Source of the DNA: Flavobacterium psychraerolatum
Lineage (GTDB): Bacteria; Bacteroidota; Bacteroidia; Flavobacteriales; Flavobacteriaceae
Assembly (NCBI RefSeq): GCF_025960985.1
Contig: NZ_JAOQMX010000006.1
Location: forward strand, 1-64,000
Direction: 5' to 3'
DNA: 64,000 nt
Shown here: positions 8,411-18,754 of the stretch, one piece after another
Position numbering within the stretch: the stretch's first letter is position 1
Layout: each line of letters begins with the position of its first letter
Notes under the pieces: model-generated
Databases searched by the model: none
The model's input: the letters and a program-made list of their open reading frames with translations, nothing else
Told to the model about the DNA's origin: nothing
Program-made: the position numbers and the translations under genes

Positions 8411-9823
8411 ATGAAAGTAAAAAATATATGTTGTTTGGGTGCTGGTTATGTTGGCGGTCCTACCATGTCGGTAATTGCCTTGAAGTGTCCAGAAATTAAA
8501 GTTACGGTGGTCGATTTGAACGAAGTGCGAATTGCTGCTTGGAACGAAGAAGATTTAGACAAGCTTCCGGTTTACGAACCAGGACTTGCAGACGTAGTGC
8601 GCGAAGCGAGAGGTCGCAATTTGTTTTTCTCAACCGAAGTAGATGCAGCCATTGATGCAGCCGATATGATTTTTATCGCGGTAAATACCCCAACTAAAAC
8701 CTATGGTGAAGGTAAGGGGATGGCAGCCGATTTAAAATTTGTAGAGCTTTGCGCAAGACAAATTGCTAGAATCGCTAAAAACGATAAAATCATTGTTGAA
8801 AAATCAACTTTACCCGTACGTACGGCACAAACCTTACAAACCATTTTGGACAGCACAGGAAATGGCGTACATTTTGAAGTACTTTCAAATCCTGAATTTC
8901 TTGCTGAAGGAACTGCGATTGACGATCTATTTAATGCAGACCGTGTATTGATCGGTGGAAAACAAACAGAAAAAGGATTAGCCGCTATTCAGTCTTTAGT
9001 TGATGTGTATGCACATTGGTTATCGCCAAAACAAATTTTAACAACCAATGTTTGGTCGTCTGAATTGTCAAAATTAACCGCAAATGCCTTTTTAGCGCAG
9101 CGTATATCGTCTATCAATGCTTTGTCTGCTTTGTGTGAAGTGACAGAGGCAGATGTAGATGAGGTTGCGAATGCTATTGGTACTGACAGCCGAATTGGTC
9201 CTAAATTTTTAAAATCATCAGTTGGTTTTGGAGGTTCTTGCTTTCAAAAAGACATTTTGAATTTAGTGTATTTGTGTCGTCACTTTAATTTACCCGAGGT
9301 AGCGAACTATTGGGAGCAAGTGATAATTTTGAACGACTACCAAAAAAGACGTTTTGCAAAAAAGATAATTACATCACTTTTTAATACCGTTAGCGACAAA
9401 AAGATCACCTTCTTGGGATGGGCCTTTAAAAAAGACACTAACGATACACGTGAATCAGCTGCTATCTCTGTAGCAGAACATTTAATCGAAGACGGAGCCG
9501 AAATTCATGTATACGACCCTAAGGTTTCAGAAGCGAAGGTAAAACAAGACATGAAATACATTTGGGAACTGAATGGCGAATCTGAAGCTAGAATTCAGTC
9601 GAAATTAAAACAAATCGTAGTGTACACAAATCCAATGGAAGCCTTGGATCAAGCGCATGCAATTGCTGTTTTAACAGAGTGGGATGAATTTAAGACCTAC
9701 GACTGGGCAACGATTTACACCAACATGTATAAACCTGCTTTTGTGTTTGATGGACGTAATATTTTGGATGTACCTAGTTTAACCAAAATTGGTTTTGAAG
9801 TAAAATCAATTGGAAAAGGATAA
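8411..9823 (+). CDS. ugd: UDP-glucose 6-dehydrogenase
   Basis: About 470 residues. It oxidises UDP-glucose twice to UDP-glucuronate using NAD. The N-terminal Rossmann loop GAGYVGGPT starts at residue 10, [10 protein letters not shown] and [11 protein letters not shown] follow, and the catalytic cysteine lies in [10 protein letters not shown] at about residue 277. The C-terminal UDP-binding domain contains [16 protein letters not shown]. The length and insertions resemble the longer eukaryote-like Ugd type rather than the ~390-residue bacterial type. I used the ATG at 8411; a TTG at 8405 would add two residues. Together with the UDP-glucuronate decarboxylase at 28344 it forms a route to UDP-xylose. 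Confidence 0.93.
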   Translation: MKVKNICCLGAGYVGGPTMSVIALKCPEIKVTVVDLNEVRIAAWNEEDLDKLPVYEPGLADVVREARGRNLFFSTEVDAAIDAADMIFIAVNTPTKTYGEGKGMAADLKFVELCARQIARIAKNDKIIVEKSTLPVRTAQTLQTILDSTGNGVHFEVLSNPEFLAEGTAIDDLFNADRVLIGGKQTEKGLAAIQSLVDVYAHWLSPKQILTTNVWSSELSKLTANAFLAQRISSINALSALCEVTEADVDEVANAIGTDSRIGPKFLKSSVGFGGSCFQKDILNLVYLCRHFNLPEVANYWEQVIILNDYQKRRFAKKIITSLFNTVSDKKITFLGWAFKKDTNDTRESAAISVAEHLIEDGAEIHVYDPKVSEAKVKQDMKYIWELNGESEARIQSKLKQIVVYTNPMEALDQAHAIAVLTEWDEFKTYDWATIYTNMYKPAFVFDGRNILDVPSLTKIGFEVKSIGKG

Positions 9824-9871
9824 ATTACCACTGTTAAATGGTAATAGTAAACATGAAAAAAGCAAACACCT

Positions 9872-11164
9872 ATGAATAATCCCTTAAATAGGTTAAGGAC
9901 GCACAAACATTATGAAAGAGGATTAAGTATGTTAAAATTAGTCTCTCTAGTAGGTAGTACCGAAATTTTATTGAAGGGAATTGGTTTTATTACAGGCATT
10001 TTGATTGTTCGTTTGTTACCGGTGCAGGAATACGCTTATTATACTTTGGCTAATACCATGGCTGGAACCCTACTTGTTTTAACAGATGGTGGTATCTCTA
10101 ATGGTGTGATGTCTATTAGTGGTAAGGTTTGGAAAGATCCAGATAAGCTAGGTACTGTTCTAGCTACTGGATTAGATCTTCGCCGAAAATTTGCTGTGAT
10201 AACTTTAATCATTGCCGTTCCAATCATCATTTATCTTTTGTTGTTGAATAAAGCAAGTTGGTTGACTGCAATTTTAATTGTTTTGTCTCTAATTCCTGCT
10301 TTTTATGCTGATTTATCAGATTCTCTCTTAGAGATTACTCCCAAGTTACACCAAGATATCAGTAGCCTTCAAAAGAATCAAATTACTGTGGGTATAGGGC
10401 GCTTGGCCTTAACAATTTTTACTATTTTTATTTTCCCATGGACCTTCATCATTTTGCTGGCTTCTGGACTTCCAAGAATATATGGTAATCATAAATTGAA
10501 AAAAATTAATGCGAAATTTGTTAATACCGATCAAAAACCAGATCCCATTGTTCGAAAAGAGATTCTAAAAGTAGTTGCTAGAATTTTACCCAATATTATC
10601 TTTTTTGCTTTTTCTGGACAAATAGTTATATGGGTTTTATCTATCTTCGGAAATTCAAATGAATTAGCCAGTATCGGTGCATTAGGAAGATTTACAATAT
10701 TGATTGGTTTATTTACGAATTTATTGTCAACGCTATTTATACCACGTTTTTCTAGATTAGCAAATCACAAACGAAAGATTGTAAAATTATTTTTATTTTT
10801 TCAAATCCTATTAGTTGTTTTTTCATGCGGAGTAATGCTATTAGTGTTTCTTTTTCCCAAACAATTATTGTGGGTTTTAGGAGCTTCCTATAGTGGACTT
10901 TCTACTGAATTGTTTTTAATATTATTATCTAATTGCATTGGTTTAATAGCTTCAATGACAAGTAGCTTAGTTGGCAGTAGAGGTCATTTTATCAATCCTA
11001 TTTTGGTGATTTGTATGAATATAAGCACGGTAACGGTTGCTTTTTTTATTTGGAACTTATCCACTCTAAAAGGAATTTTATATTATAATATTTTGTATGA
11101 ATGTATTTTCTTAATTATGATTTATAGTTTTAGTTTTTATAAGTTAAGACAAATAAGCGAATAA
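9872..11164 (+). CDS. Polysaccharide repeat-unit flippase (Wzx-like)
   Basis: 430 residues with about twelve predicted membrane helices and few charged stretches. The N-terminus (SLVGSTEILLKGIGFITGILIVRLL, shown in part here) and VQEYAYYTLANTMAG fit the MOP-superfamily polysaccharide transporters of the Wzx type, which flip lipid-linked repeat units across the inner membrane. It is the only such transporter in the locus, so it is the natural Wzx partner for the Wzy candidate at 21090. Sequence conservation in this family is low, hence no symbol. Confidence 0.8.
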   Translation: MNNPLNRLRTHKHYERGLSMLKLVSLVGSTEILLKGIGFITGILIVRLLPVQEYAYYTLANTMAGTLLVLTDGGISNGVMSISGKVWKDPDKLGTVLATGLDLRRKFAVITLIIAVPIIIYLLLLNKASWLTAILIVLSLIPAFYADLSDSLLEITPKLHQDISSLQKNQITVGIGRLALTIFTIFIFPWTFIILLASGLPRIYGNHKLKKINAKFVNTDQKPDPIVRKEILKVVARILPNIIFFAFSGQIVIWVLSIFGNSNELASIGALGRFTILIGLFTNLLSTLFIPRFSRLANHKRKIVKLFLFFQILLVVFSCGVMLLVFLFPKQLLWVLGASYSGLSTELFLILLSNCIGLIASMTSSLVGSRGHFINPILVICMNISTVTVAFFIWNLSTLKGILYYNILYECIFLIMIYSFSFYKLRQISE

Positions 11165-11183
11165 CGCACTAAAAGGAAAAAAA

Positions 11184-11984
11184 ATGAAATTGTCAATAAT
11201 TACGATTAATTATAATGATGTCGAAGGATTGAAAAATACTGTCAATTCAGTTATCAATCAAAGCTGGCAAGAATTTGAGCATATTATAATTGACGGAGGT
11301 TCAACTGATGGAAGTAATGATTATATTAAAGAGAACGCAAATTACTTTTCATATGCCGTAAGCGAAGCTGATAAAGGTATTTATAATGCCATGAATAAAG
11401 GAATAGCTCAAGCTTGCGGTGAGTATTTGTTAATGCTTAATGCTGGTGATGTATTGCACAATGTTGAAGTATTGAAACAAGTGTTCGAAAATAAACCTTA
11501 TAAGGAAGATCTTATTTATGGAGATGTAGACAGAGAAAGTAAAGGAGTAGTTTTTACGGAGAGCATTTTTCCGGATAAACTTAGTTTTGGATTTTTGAGA
11601 TATGGTATGATAAGTCATCAAGCTGTATTTATTAAAAAAAGTTTGCACGAACTAATAGGATTGTATGATGAAACAATTAAGTACGGTGCTGATTGGCATT
11701 TTATCATACTAGCAGTTTGCAAATACAATGCATCTCATATTCATTTAAAGATAAAGATGGCGCTTTGCAGTGCAGATGGCTTAACTTGTAATACATTGCA
11801 TTTTGAAAACATGCATAGGGAGAGGAATGATATATTGAGTATGGAATTCCCCGCTTTTGTTGATGATTATTTATATTTTGATGAATTGGAAAAAAGGAGA
11901 TTTAGTAATATAAAATCTAGAGCTATTACAAATTCTAAAAAGAGTATCAAAAATATTGTAAAATCTATAATAAGAAGGAAGTAA
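11184..11984 (+). CDS. Family 2 glycosyltransferase
   Basis: 266 residues, a GT-A fold of the WcaE-like subgroup. It starts with LSIITINYNDVEGLKNTV, followed by IIIDGGSTDGSNDYI, the nucleotide-binding strand, and DKGIYNAMNKGIAQACG, then LNAGDVL in the place of the metal-binding motif. The acceptor-side motif is around YGADWHFI. It should add one sugar to the lipid-linked repeat unit on the cytoplasmic face. The basic C-terminal tail (KSRAITNSKKSIKNIVKSII) may contact the membrane. It resembles the GT2 at 29515. Confidence 0.85.
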   Translation: MKLSIITINYNDVEGLKNTVNSVINQSWQEFEHIIIDGGSTDGSNDYIKENANYFSYAVSEADKGIYNAMNKGIAQACGEYLLMLNAGDVLHNVEVLKQVFENKPYKEDLIYGDVDRESKGVVFTESIFPDKLSFGFLRYGMISHQAVFIKKSLHELIGLYDETIKYGADWHFIILAVCKYNASHIHLKIKMALCSADGLTCNTLHFENMHRERNDILSMEFPAFVDDYLYFDELEKRRFSNIKSRAITNSKKSIKNIVKSIIRRK

Positions 11985-12002
11985 TTACTTGGAATAAAGC
12001 TA

Positions 12003-13046
12003 ATGAATAATCTCTTAAATACTAAGCCAACTTTTTCTGAATCTACTTGGGCAATCTTGGCCATCACTCGCTTTGTATTAGCATTTATAGTAATGTATGG
12101 ACATTTATACGATCAAATATTTGGACACAAATTAATGCCTTGTAAATTTATTTATGACCTTGGAGGGAAAACTGCTGTTGTAGGATTTTTACTCATTTCA
12201 GGCATATCAATCGGGTTTTCATACGCTCAAAAAAAACAAGAATTCATTAAACGTCGTTTTTTAAGGATATATCCCTTGTACTTTGCAGCAGTCTTGTTTA
12301 CTATTTTTGTGCAGTACTACCTAGGTAGTCCATATTCATTACCTAATTCTAATATGGCTTCTGCAGGAATTTTAACAAGTATTAGCAATGTTTTACTATT
12401 GCAAGGAATTGCTTCCATAACGATAACTTATAATGGTCCATTATGGTCTATAGGAGTAGAGGCATTTTTATATCTTATGGTGCCACTTTTAATGCCATTG
12501 CGACTTCGATATATTGTTATTATGACGATTTTGTCTATGTTAGCGTTTACATTTCTAGATTATGATGTTTTATATGTTTATAGTAATTTGATATGGGCTT
12601 GGCCATTTTTGATAGGACTAATTATTTCGGCTAAAAATAAACCTATTAGTACTTTACCATTATTAATATTCTGTTTACTAATTGTAAATTATCAAAATAT
12701 AATTTTTAAAGATTCGTTAAGTGTTCTTACAGTCTTTTTGGTCATTGTAGTATGCGGAATTGCACTATATTTTAAAAATTATATTTCAGATAATTTAATT
12801 TTTTTTTTAGATTACTTAGGTAAATTATCATATCCAATTTATGTAATACATATGCCGATGTATTTACTATTTTATCATATTGGTATTCGTCAACCTTATG
12901 CTTATATTAGTTTAGTGATTCTTTTATGTATTCCTATTAATTATGTATTTGATGTTTGGTTAAAAAATATATTATGGAAGCCATTAACCAATTCTTTTGA
13001 TGCTAAAGTTAAAAATTTTATAAAAAACTTTTCGATATCAATGTAA
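12003..13046 (+). CDS. Membrane acyltransferase, acyltransferase-3 family
   Basis: 347 residues, about ten membrane helices. Hallmarks: FVLAFIVMYGHLYDQ in helix 1 with the conserved histidine, RRFLRIYPLYFAA, LWSIGVEAFLYL and SYPIYVIHMP. Members transfer acyl groups, often acetyl or succinyl, to sugars of cell-surface polysaccharides. It starts 18 bp after the preceding GT2 stop and is probably co-transcribed. It is one of two such enzymes in this locus (the other is at 16535), so the polymer may carry two different acyl groups. Confidence 0.88.
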   Translation: MNNLLNTKPTFSESTWAILAITRFVLAFIVMYGHLYDQIFGHKLMPCKFIYDLGGKTAVVGFLLISGISIGFSYAQKKQEFIKRRFLRIYPLYFAAVLFTIFVQYYLGSPYSLPNSNMASAGILTSISNVLLLQGIASITITYNGPLWSIGVEAFLYLMVPLLMPLRLRYIVIMTILSMLAFTFLDYDVLYVYSNLIWAWPFLIGLIISAKNKPISTLPLLIFCLLIVNYQNIIFKDSLSVLTVFLVIVVCGIALYFKNYISDNLIFFLDYLGKLSYPIYVIHMPMYLLFYHIGIRQPYAYISLVILLCIPINYVFDVWLKNILWKPLTNSFDAKVKNFIKNFSISM

Positions 13047-13190
13047 GTGCTATGCTAGAATTGTATAGCCATTTTTATCTTTTATGTTAGCATTTAAGTT
13101 TTATAAAGTTGATTCAGTAAGACTTTTTTTTTCACAAAGTATACCGGTCAGAGAAAAAACACCCAGGATTTTTGATTTATAAATAGAAAT

Positions 13191-14183
13191 ATGAAAAAAG
13201 GTATTGTTTTGGTAGCCAACTTAAAAAGTCAATGGTATGCAGAGAATCTTATTTATTCTATAAGAAAAAGTGGCTGTAGCTTGCCAATTCGCTTAATACA
13301 TTTTGGAGGAGAAGCTGTTAATTCAAAATATATTTTGAAGGAGGTTGAGTTTTTGACGATAGATGATTTTCCGGAGGAAGCTAAGGACTTTATAAATAAT
13401 TTGAGGACGGTTTTGACTGATTGCCCAATGGGATTTTTGTATCGTTTTTTAGCTTGGTTTTCTGACTGGGATGAATTTATTTATACAGACAATGATATTG
13501 TAGCCTTGATGGATTGGGAACGATTGTTTGACTACTCAGCAAATCATGATCTAGTACACGCCGATGAAGAATATACGACTCAAGGTATTTATAACTATGA
13601 TGATCCTCAAAAAATAGAAGAAATCTTTGGAATGGGAAGTTTAAGTACGGCTATTACAGCTGGTCATTTATTAGTCAAGAAAAATGATAAAATGATTGGC
13701 GATATGAATGCTGCTGTAGCTTGGTTTCATCAGCATCCAAGTATTCCTAAAAAGCACGACCAATCATTACTACATATTGCAGCTCTACTTGGAAATTGGA
13801 AAGTACTCAATCTATGCAAATCGCCGCACAACTGGCTGAGTTCTTGGTCTGGAGATTATAAGAACAGTTTGGACCTCATACAAGCTATTCAAGGAGTGCA
13901 AAAAAGGCCGACAGACTCTTTTAATGGCTGGTACAATACTTTGTCAGTCGAGAGCAAAAATAGCTACAACTTAGCTACTGGAATAGCAAAACCACACATA
14001 AGCCATTTACATTATAGTGGTCGTGGCGCATTGGGAGCTGAACCAATTGATGAACTTATGTTCTCCAGTCATACAGACAATAAACGAATGAGAGATTATT
14101 TTAAAATTGAAATGGCAGATTTGCTCTTAATTTCTAGTTTTAAAAAGCATATCAAACGTATCAAACGACATTTAAATCGCTAA
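13191..14183 (+). CDS. Putative GT-A glycosyltransferase, family unclear
   Basis: 330 residues, soluble. It begins with GIVLVANLKSQWYAENLIYSI and has a DxD-like metal site in EFIYTDNDIVAL, typical for GT-A enzymes. KKHDQSLLHIAALLGNWKVL resembles the late DQ motif of GT8-like enzymes, and KPHISHLHYSGRG follows. The C-terminus is strongly basic (SFKKHIKRIKRHLNR), fitting membrane association. The next gene, also GT8-like, begins 16 bp later, so the two may act in sequence. The acceptor and donor cannot be told from the sequence. Confidence 0.6.
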   Translation: MKKGIVLVANLKSQWYAENLIYSIRKSGCSLPIRLIHFGGEAVNSKYILKEVEFLTIDDFPEEAKDFINNLRTVLTDCPMGFLYRFLAWFSDWDEFIYTDNDIVALMDWERLFDYSANHDLVHADEEYTTQGIYNYDDPQKIEEIFGMGSLSTAITAGHLLVKKNDKMIGDMNAAVAWFHQHPSIPKKHDQSLLHIAALLGNWKVLNLCKSPHNWLSSWSGDYKNSLDLIQAIQGVQKRPTDSFNGWYNTLSVESKNSYNLATGIAKPHISHLHYSGRGALGAEPIDELMFSSHTDNKRMRDYFKIEMADLLLISSFKKHIKRIKRHLNR

Positions 14184-14199
14184 AAAGCAATTATAATTT

Positions 14200-15174
14200 A
14201 TGAAGGCAGCAATTTGTACTCTTTTTGAAGGACACTACCATTTTGGTGTGGCCACACTTTCAAATTCTTTGTATAAAAATGGATTCCGAGGTACTATCTA
14301 CGTTGGGTACAGGGGAGCCTTACCTGAATGGGCATTAAAGGGAAAAAAGGTAATTCTAGGTAAATGGGATAAAGCCATAGTGTTATGTCCCATTGATGGA
14401 ATTGAAATGGTATTTGTTCCTCTAACAACGACTTATAGCCTGACCAATTACAAACCTGACTTTATGTTGGAATTATGGGAAGGAGTAGCTCAGGACGAAG
14501 AAGCTCTTTTTTACTTTGATCCAGATATAGTGGTCGATGAGTCATGGGCCTGTTTTGAAGAGTGGGTAAAATGCGGTGTAGCAGTTTGTGAAGACGTAAA
14601 TTCTCCTCTTCAAGAATTTCATCCACGCAGAGTAGGTTGGAGGGAGTATTTTGCCAAATACGACCTTGATTTATCTTTCAAGAATCAAATTTATGTTAAT
14701 GGAGGTTTTATAGGTCTTCTCAAAAAAGATATTTCTTTTTTAATTATTTGGCGTCAAATTCAAGAGAATATGGCAGATGATATTGGAGGTTTGGAAAAAT
14801 CCATTTTTTCAGATGCAACCATTGTAGGTACTATCACGGAAAGGAAAGGATTTCAAATTTTTGATAAGTCAGACCAAGATGCATTGAATGCTGCTATTGA
14901 AACGTATAAGGGTGTTATAAGTTTTATTGGTAAAGAGGGAATGGGGTTTGGTGCTGGCAATATAGCGATGTATCATGCGTTAGGCAGTCCAAAACCTTGG
15001 AAAGCAAATCATTTTTTGCGAGCGGTACACGCCAAACCACCAAGAAAAGAAGATGTCGCGTACTGGATGCATACCGAAGCACCTATTTTGGCACATTCAA
15101 GATTTGAAAGTAGACGAAAAATATTAAGTATAAAACTGGCAAAATTAATTGGTAGATTTTATAATGTGAATTAA
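14200..15174 (+). CDS. GT8-like glycosyltransferase
   Basis: 324 residues. Three GT8 hallmarks are present: a DxD metal site in FYFDPDIVVDE, DQDALNAAI, and the late motif HALGSPKPW, which fits HxxGxxKPW. IYVNGGFIGLLKKD is the usual strand between them. Such enzymes transfer sugars from UDP donors with retention of configuration. The C-terminus is basic. Together with the previous gene it forms a soluble GT-A pair inside a locus otherwise dominated by GT-B enzymes. Confidence 0.75.
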   Translation: MKAAICTLFEGHYHFGVATLSNSLYKNGFRGTIYVGYRGALPEWALKGKKVILGKWDKAIVLCPIDGIEMVFVPLTTTYSLTNYKPDFMLELWEGVAQDEEALFYFDPDIVVDESWACFEEWVKCGVAVCEDVNSPLQEFHPRRVGWREYFAKYDLDLSFKNQIYVNGGFIGLLKKDISFLIIWRQIQENMADDIGGLEKSIFSDATIVGTITERKGFQIFDKSDQDALNAAIETYKGVISFIGKEGMGFGAGNIAMYHALGSPKPWKANHFLRAVHAKPPRKEDVAYWMHTEAPILAHSRFESRRKILSIKLAKLIGRFYNVN

Positions 15175-15439
15175 ATAAATTTCGAAAGAAAAGATAAAAC
15201 ATTATTTTAGGCAGTACAGAGTTATGTTCATCTTAACTAAAAATAATGGTAGATAATACTACTTATAGTTTCTTGTACCTATTTTAAAGTAATAACCACA
15301 TTACTACAATTTTAAGATTATAATTTTTTTATGTTAATCTAGTAATTCATAAAGCTTGAAAGTTATAAATAGATTGATTGCAAATCACTTAATTAGAGAA
15401 AACGGTATAAAAATTTGTACTTATTTATTTTAATACATT

Positions 15440-16528
15440 ATGAAAATACTTTTTTTATGTGGTTCAGTAGAACTTGGCAGTGACGGAGTAGGTGATTACA
15501 CACGTCGTTTGTGTGGTGCATTAATTCAGTCTGGCCATGATGTAATGATTTTGTCACTATGTGATTTATATATAGAATCTTATGCTAAAGAATTTCAGAA
15601 TATAGAGGGAATCAAAGTACTTACAGAACGAATTCCTTTATCTGCAGGCCTTGAAGAACGAAGGAATTGGACACAAAATACGATTGATTCTTTTCAGCCT
15701 GATTGGATCTCCCTACAATTTGTGCCGTACAGCTTTCATCCTAAGGGGGTCCCGTATTGGTTGCCAAAATTTTTACATAAACTTAAAGGTACACACGAGT
15801 GGCACATTATGTTTCATGAGCTGTGGATAGGATTAGAAAAGGAAACCACGTACAAGAAGAAATGCGTAGGGCTTTTGCAAAAAGAAATCATTCGAAAACT
15901 TGCCAAAAAAGTAAATCCAAAAATAGTACATACACAGGCAAAAGTGTACCAGTATTATTTAAGTACAATAAATATCAGGGCACAGTATTTACCGCTATTT
16001 GGTAATGTGGCCGTCACTGCAGCTATCGAAAAGCCTATAAACTGTATGGTTTTTGTTGTTTTTGCTACGATACATAATGGTGCTCCTATTGAGGATTTTA
16101 TTGTTGATTTAAAAAATACTATTTCCTATGAAGAGCAAACAACCAAATTTATTTTTGTCGGCCGTAATGGGGATGAATTAAAATCTTGGACAGCAAGCTT
16201 GGAAAAAAATCAAATACCTTATGATATATTGGGTAGTTGTAGCGAAGAGATAATTTCCAATGTATTGTGCAGCAGCAGTTACGGTATTTCTACAACACCT
16301 TTCAAAATTTCAGATAAAAGTGGCGTGGTAGCAGCGTATCGCGATCACCAACTACCTATTATTAGTATTGCAAAACCATGGACGGATGCAGAAAATATAA
16401 ACGTTGAATTCAACGATTTTATTGAGTACAAAGGTGGTGCTATTGACTTTCTTAATTTGTCAAATTATAAAGCAAGAAATTTAGATAATATTGCATTAGA
16501 ATTTTCACAATCCCTCATCATTAAATAA
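15440..16528 (+). CDS. Putative GT-B glycosyltransferase (paralogue A)
   Basis: 362 residues. The N-terminal domain looks GT4-like (ILFLCGSVELGSDGVGDYTRRLC, shown in part), with PDWISLQFVPYSFHPKG and a MFHELWIGLEKE segment. The C-terminal domain has VVFATIHNGAP and a YGISTTPF-KSGVVAAYRDH region where GT4 enzymes normally carry E-x7-E. That motif is not seen, so donor binding may differ. It is clearly homologous along its whole length to the protein at 18755. A 265-bp non-coding gap precedes it and the next gene follows after 6 bp. Confidence 0.7.
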   Translation: MKILFLCGSVELGSDGVGDYTRRLCGALIQSGHDVMILSLCDLYIESYAKEFQNIEGIKVLTERIPLSAGLEERRNWTQNTIDSFQPDWISLQFVPYSFHPKGVPYWLPKFLHKLKGTHEWHIMFHELWIGLEKETTYKKKCVGLLQKEIIRKLAKKVNPKIVHTQAKVYQYYLSTINIRAQYLPLFGNVAVTAAIEKPINCMVFVVFATIHNGAPIEDFIVDLKNTISYEEQTTKFIFVGRNGDELKSWTASLEKNQIPYDILGSCSEEIISNVLCSSSYGISTTPFKISDKSGVVAAYRDHQLPIISIAKPWTDAENINVEFNDFIEYKGGAIDFLNLSNYKARNLDNIALEFSQSLIIK

Positions 16529-16534
16529 TAGAAT

Positions 16535-17593
16535 ATGGATACCAAAAAAAGTTTATTTCTAGACTTTGTTAGAATATTTGCTGCATTACTTGTTGTATAT
16601 GGCCATGCGGTGATGATGTTTTTTGGCGACATAGAAGGAGATCGATTGATTGTGTCAAATATGCGTCATTTTGCTGTTGTCCTATTTTTTGTTCTATCAG
16701 GTTATGTGATTGGCTTCACGACTAAAAGTAATAATAGAGGAGCCCAGCAATATGCAGTTGCTAGATTAAGTCGTCTGTATTCCATGGTTTTGCCGGCCTT
16801 AGTTATTTCATTTATTATCGAAATGATTCTAAATTATATTGCTCTCAAAAATATTCATGTAGATGTCATTAGTGTTGTTCGGTATTTGATTACGGCTACG
16901 TTTATGAATGAATTGTGGCTTTTCTCAAGTGCTCCTAGAATAAATGTAGTTTTATGGTCTGTCAGTTTTGAATTCTTTTTCTATTTAATATTTGGTGTTT
17001 ATCTCTACACAAAGGATAAAAAGAAGAAAGTACTATTTACTATATTAGCTTGCTTATTTGCAGGTCCAAAGATATTACTTATGTTTCCAATTTGGATTGC
17101 AGGTTATTTGGCTTTTATATATGATGACAAGCTTGCAAGGTTTAAAAATAGTTTTACTTTTTTATTATTTCTTTTTTTTACATTCGCTTCTTATGTCGCA
17201 TTAGAACCTTTGCCATATGTTATAGGTTATAAACCTCTATATTTTGCAAATCAATTTTGTACAGATTTAATTTCGGGAATTTTATTTGCAGTTACTATAT
17301 TTTTATTCCCAACAAATTTACAAATGACTATTTCAGACAAATTTGTAAAGCAGTTTAGAACTGTTGCAGATTTTACATTTCCAATATATGTCTTGCATTA
17401 TCCAATTTTGCAATTATGCAAAGTAGTATTGAATAATGCAGGTGACATGCAGCTACAATTTTATGTATCAATTTTAGTTTCATTATTCTTTTCAGTAGTG
17501 TTTGGATACTTTTTCAATAAATACAGGATACTATGGACTACATTATTTGAGAAAATATTTAATCGATATAATTTTATATCAATCAATAAGTAA
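16535..17593 (+). CDS. Membrane acyltransferase, acyltransferase-3 family
   Basis: 352 residues, about ten membrane helices. It shows DFVRIFAALLVVYGHAVMM with the family histidine, RLSRLYSMVLPALVI, LWSVSFEFFFYLI and FPIYVLHYPI. It is expected to acylate a sugar of the growing polysaccharide. It is not a recent copy of the acyltransferase at 12003, since motif surroundings differ. Its stop is directly followed by the start codon of the next GT. Confidence 0.88.
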   Translation: MDTKKSLFLDFVRIFAALLVVYGHAVMMFFGDIEGDRLIVSNMRHFAVVLFFVLSGYVIGFTTKSNNRGAQQYAVARLSRLYSMVLPALVISFIIEMILNYIALKNIHVDVISVVRYLITATFMNELWLFSSAPRINVVLWSVSFEFFFYLIFGVYLYTKDKKKKVLFTILACLFAGPKILLMFPIWIAGYLAFIYDDKLARFKNSFTFLLFLFFTFASYVALEPLPYVIGYKPLYFANQFCTDLISGILFAVTIFLFPTNLQMTISDKFVKQFRTVADFTFPIYVLHYPILQLCKVVLNNAGDMQLQFYVSILVSLFFSVVFGYFFNKYRILWTTLFEKIFNRYNFISINK

Positions 17594-17594
17594 T

Positions 17595-18614
17595 ATGAAA
17601 ATACTTTTATTCAGTCATGCATTTTATCCCAACATTGGCGGAATAGAAAGCATATCACTAATGTTTGCCAACAACTTTCACAGTAGGAACGATGTGAGCG
17701 TAATTGTAGTAACTAGGACTAATGAAGAAGGGAATAAAAAATTTCCTTTTCAAGTAGTTAGAGATCCATCAGTAGTAGAAGTGATCAAATTGTTAAAATG
17801 GTGTGATGTCGTATTCGAAAACAATCCTACCTTTGGATTAAGTTGGCCTAATTTTTTGATACGTAAACCAAAATTAGTTGGGTTACAAACATGGATTACC
17901 GGCCCAAATGCTGAAGATAAAATTCAAAACCGTTTGAAGAAAGGATTGTTAGGAGATTACAATAGGGTAGTAGCCTGCAGTGAGAAAATCAAAAATGTTA
18001 CTTTTAAGAACGCATTAGTGATTGGGAACCCGTATGATTCTTCCAATTTTAAACAAACGGATACCAATAAAAAATCAGATTTTATTTTCGTAGGGCGCTT
18101 AGTATCCGACAAGGGGGGAGATATGGGGATTGAATTATTAAATCAATTGCATACCCTCAGAGGTAATAAATATTCACTCACGATTATAGGTGATGGACCA
18201 GAAATGCAGAGTTTGAAGGCCTTGGCTATAAAGTATAATTTGCAAGAGGATATTCGTTTTCTAGGTTTTTTAGGAGCTGAAGAAATCGTTAAGGAATTGA
18301 ATGAGCATAAATATCTATTAGTACCCTCACGTTGGGAGGAACCTTTTGGAATTGTTGCGCTAGAGGGAATAGCTTGTGGCTGTATACCTATCGTCTCCAA
18401 TGGAGGCGGTTTACCAGATGCTGTGGGTAAAGCCGGAGTTGTCTTTGAGCGAAATTCAGTACCTTCGTTAGTTCAAACAACTATGGAGCTATTGGATAAC
18501 GTAGAATTGCAAGATACTATTTTGGCAGCAGCAAATAATCACTTGCAGGCTCATACTGAAATAGCTGTATCTGAACAGTATTTTGAATTAATTAGAAATA
18601 GTTTAAAACACTAA
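17595..18614 (+). CDS. Family 4 glycosyltransferase
   Basis: About 339 residues. The GT-B N-terminal domain begins KILLFSHAFYPNIGGIESI; the C-terminal donor-binding domain has DFIFVGRLVSDKGGDMGIELL, LTIIGDGPEMQSL and the E-x7-E signature in EEPFGIVALEGIACGCIPI. I chose the ATG at 17595, one base after the previous stop; the reading frame stays open upstream to 17502, but that would overlap the acyltransferase by 92 bp. It is a retaining transferase for EPS assembly; the sugar is unknown. Confidence 0.87.
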   Translation: MKILLFSHAFYPNIGGIESISLMFANNFHSRNDVSVIVVTRTNEEGNKKFPFQVVRDPSVVEVIKLLKWCDVVFENNPTFGLSWPNFLIRKPKLVGLQTWITGPNAEDKIQNRLKKGLLGDYNRVVACSEKIKNVTFKNALVIGNPYDSSNFKQTDTNKKSDFIFVGRLVSDKGGDMGIELLNQLHTLRGNKYSLTIIGDGPEMQSLKALAIKYNLQEDIRFLGFLGAEEIVKELNEHKYLLVPSRWEEPFGIVALEGIACGCIPIVSNGGGLPDAVGKAGVVFERNSVPSLVQTTMELLDNVELQDTILAAANNHLQAHTEIAVSEQYFELIRNSLKH

Positions 18615-18754
18615 TTTTTCAGTTTATAATAATTTTGATAAATCAGTTGAAATTAAAAGAAAATAATATATCGTCAATGAATGCTATCTAATTTGTAGAA
18701 CAGTTAGCATTGAAGAAAGTGATAGATTAGAAAACAGTTTGGAAAAAAAATAAT

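Noticed and set aside
17502..17594. N-terminal extension of the GT at 17595
   Set aside because: It would overlap the acyltransferase gene by 92 bp, and the conserved GT4 start begins at 17595.
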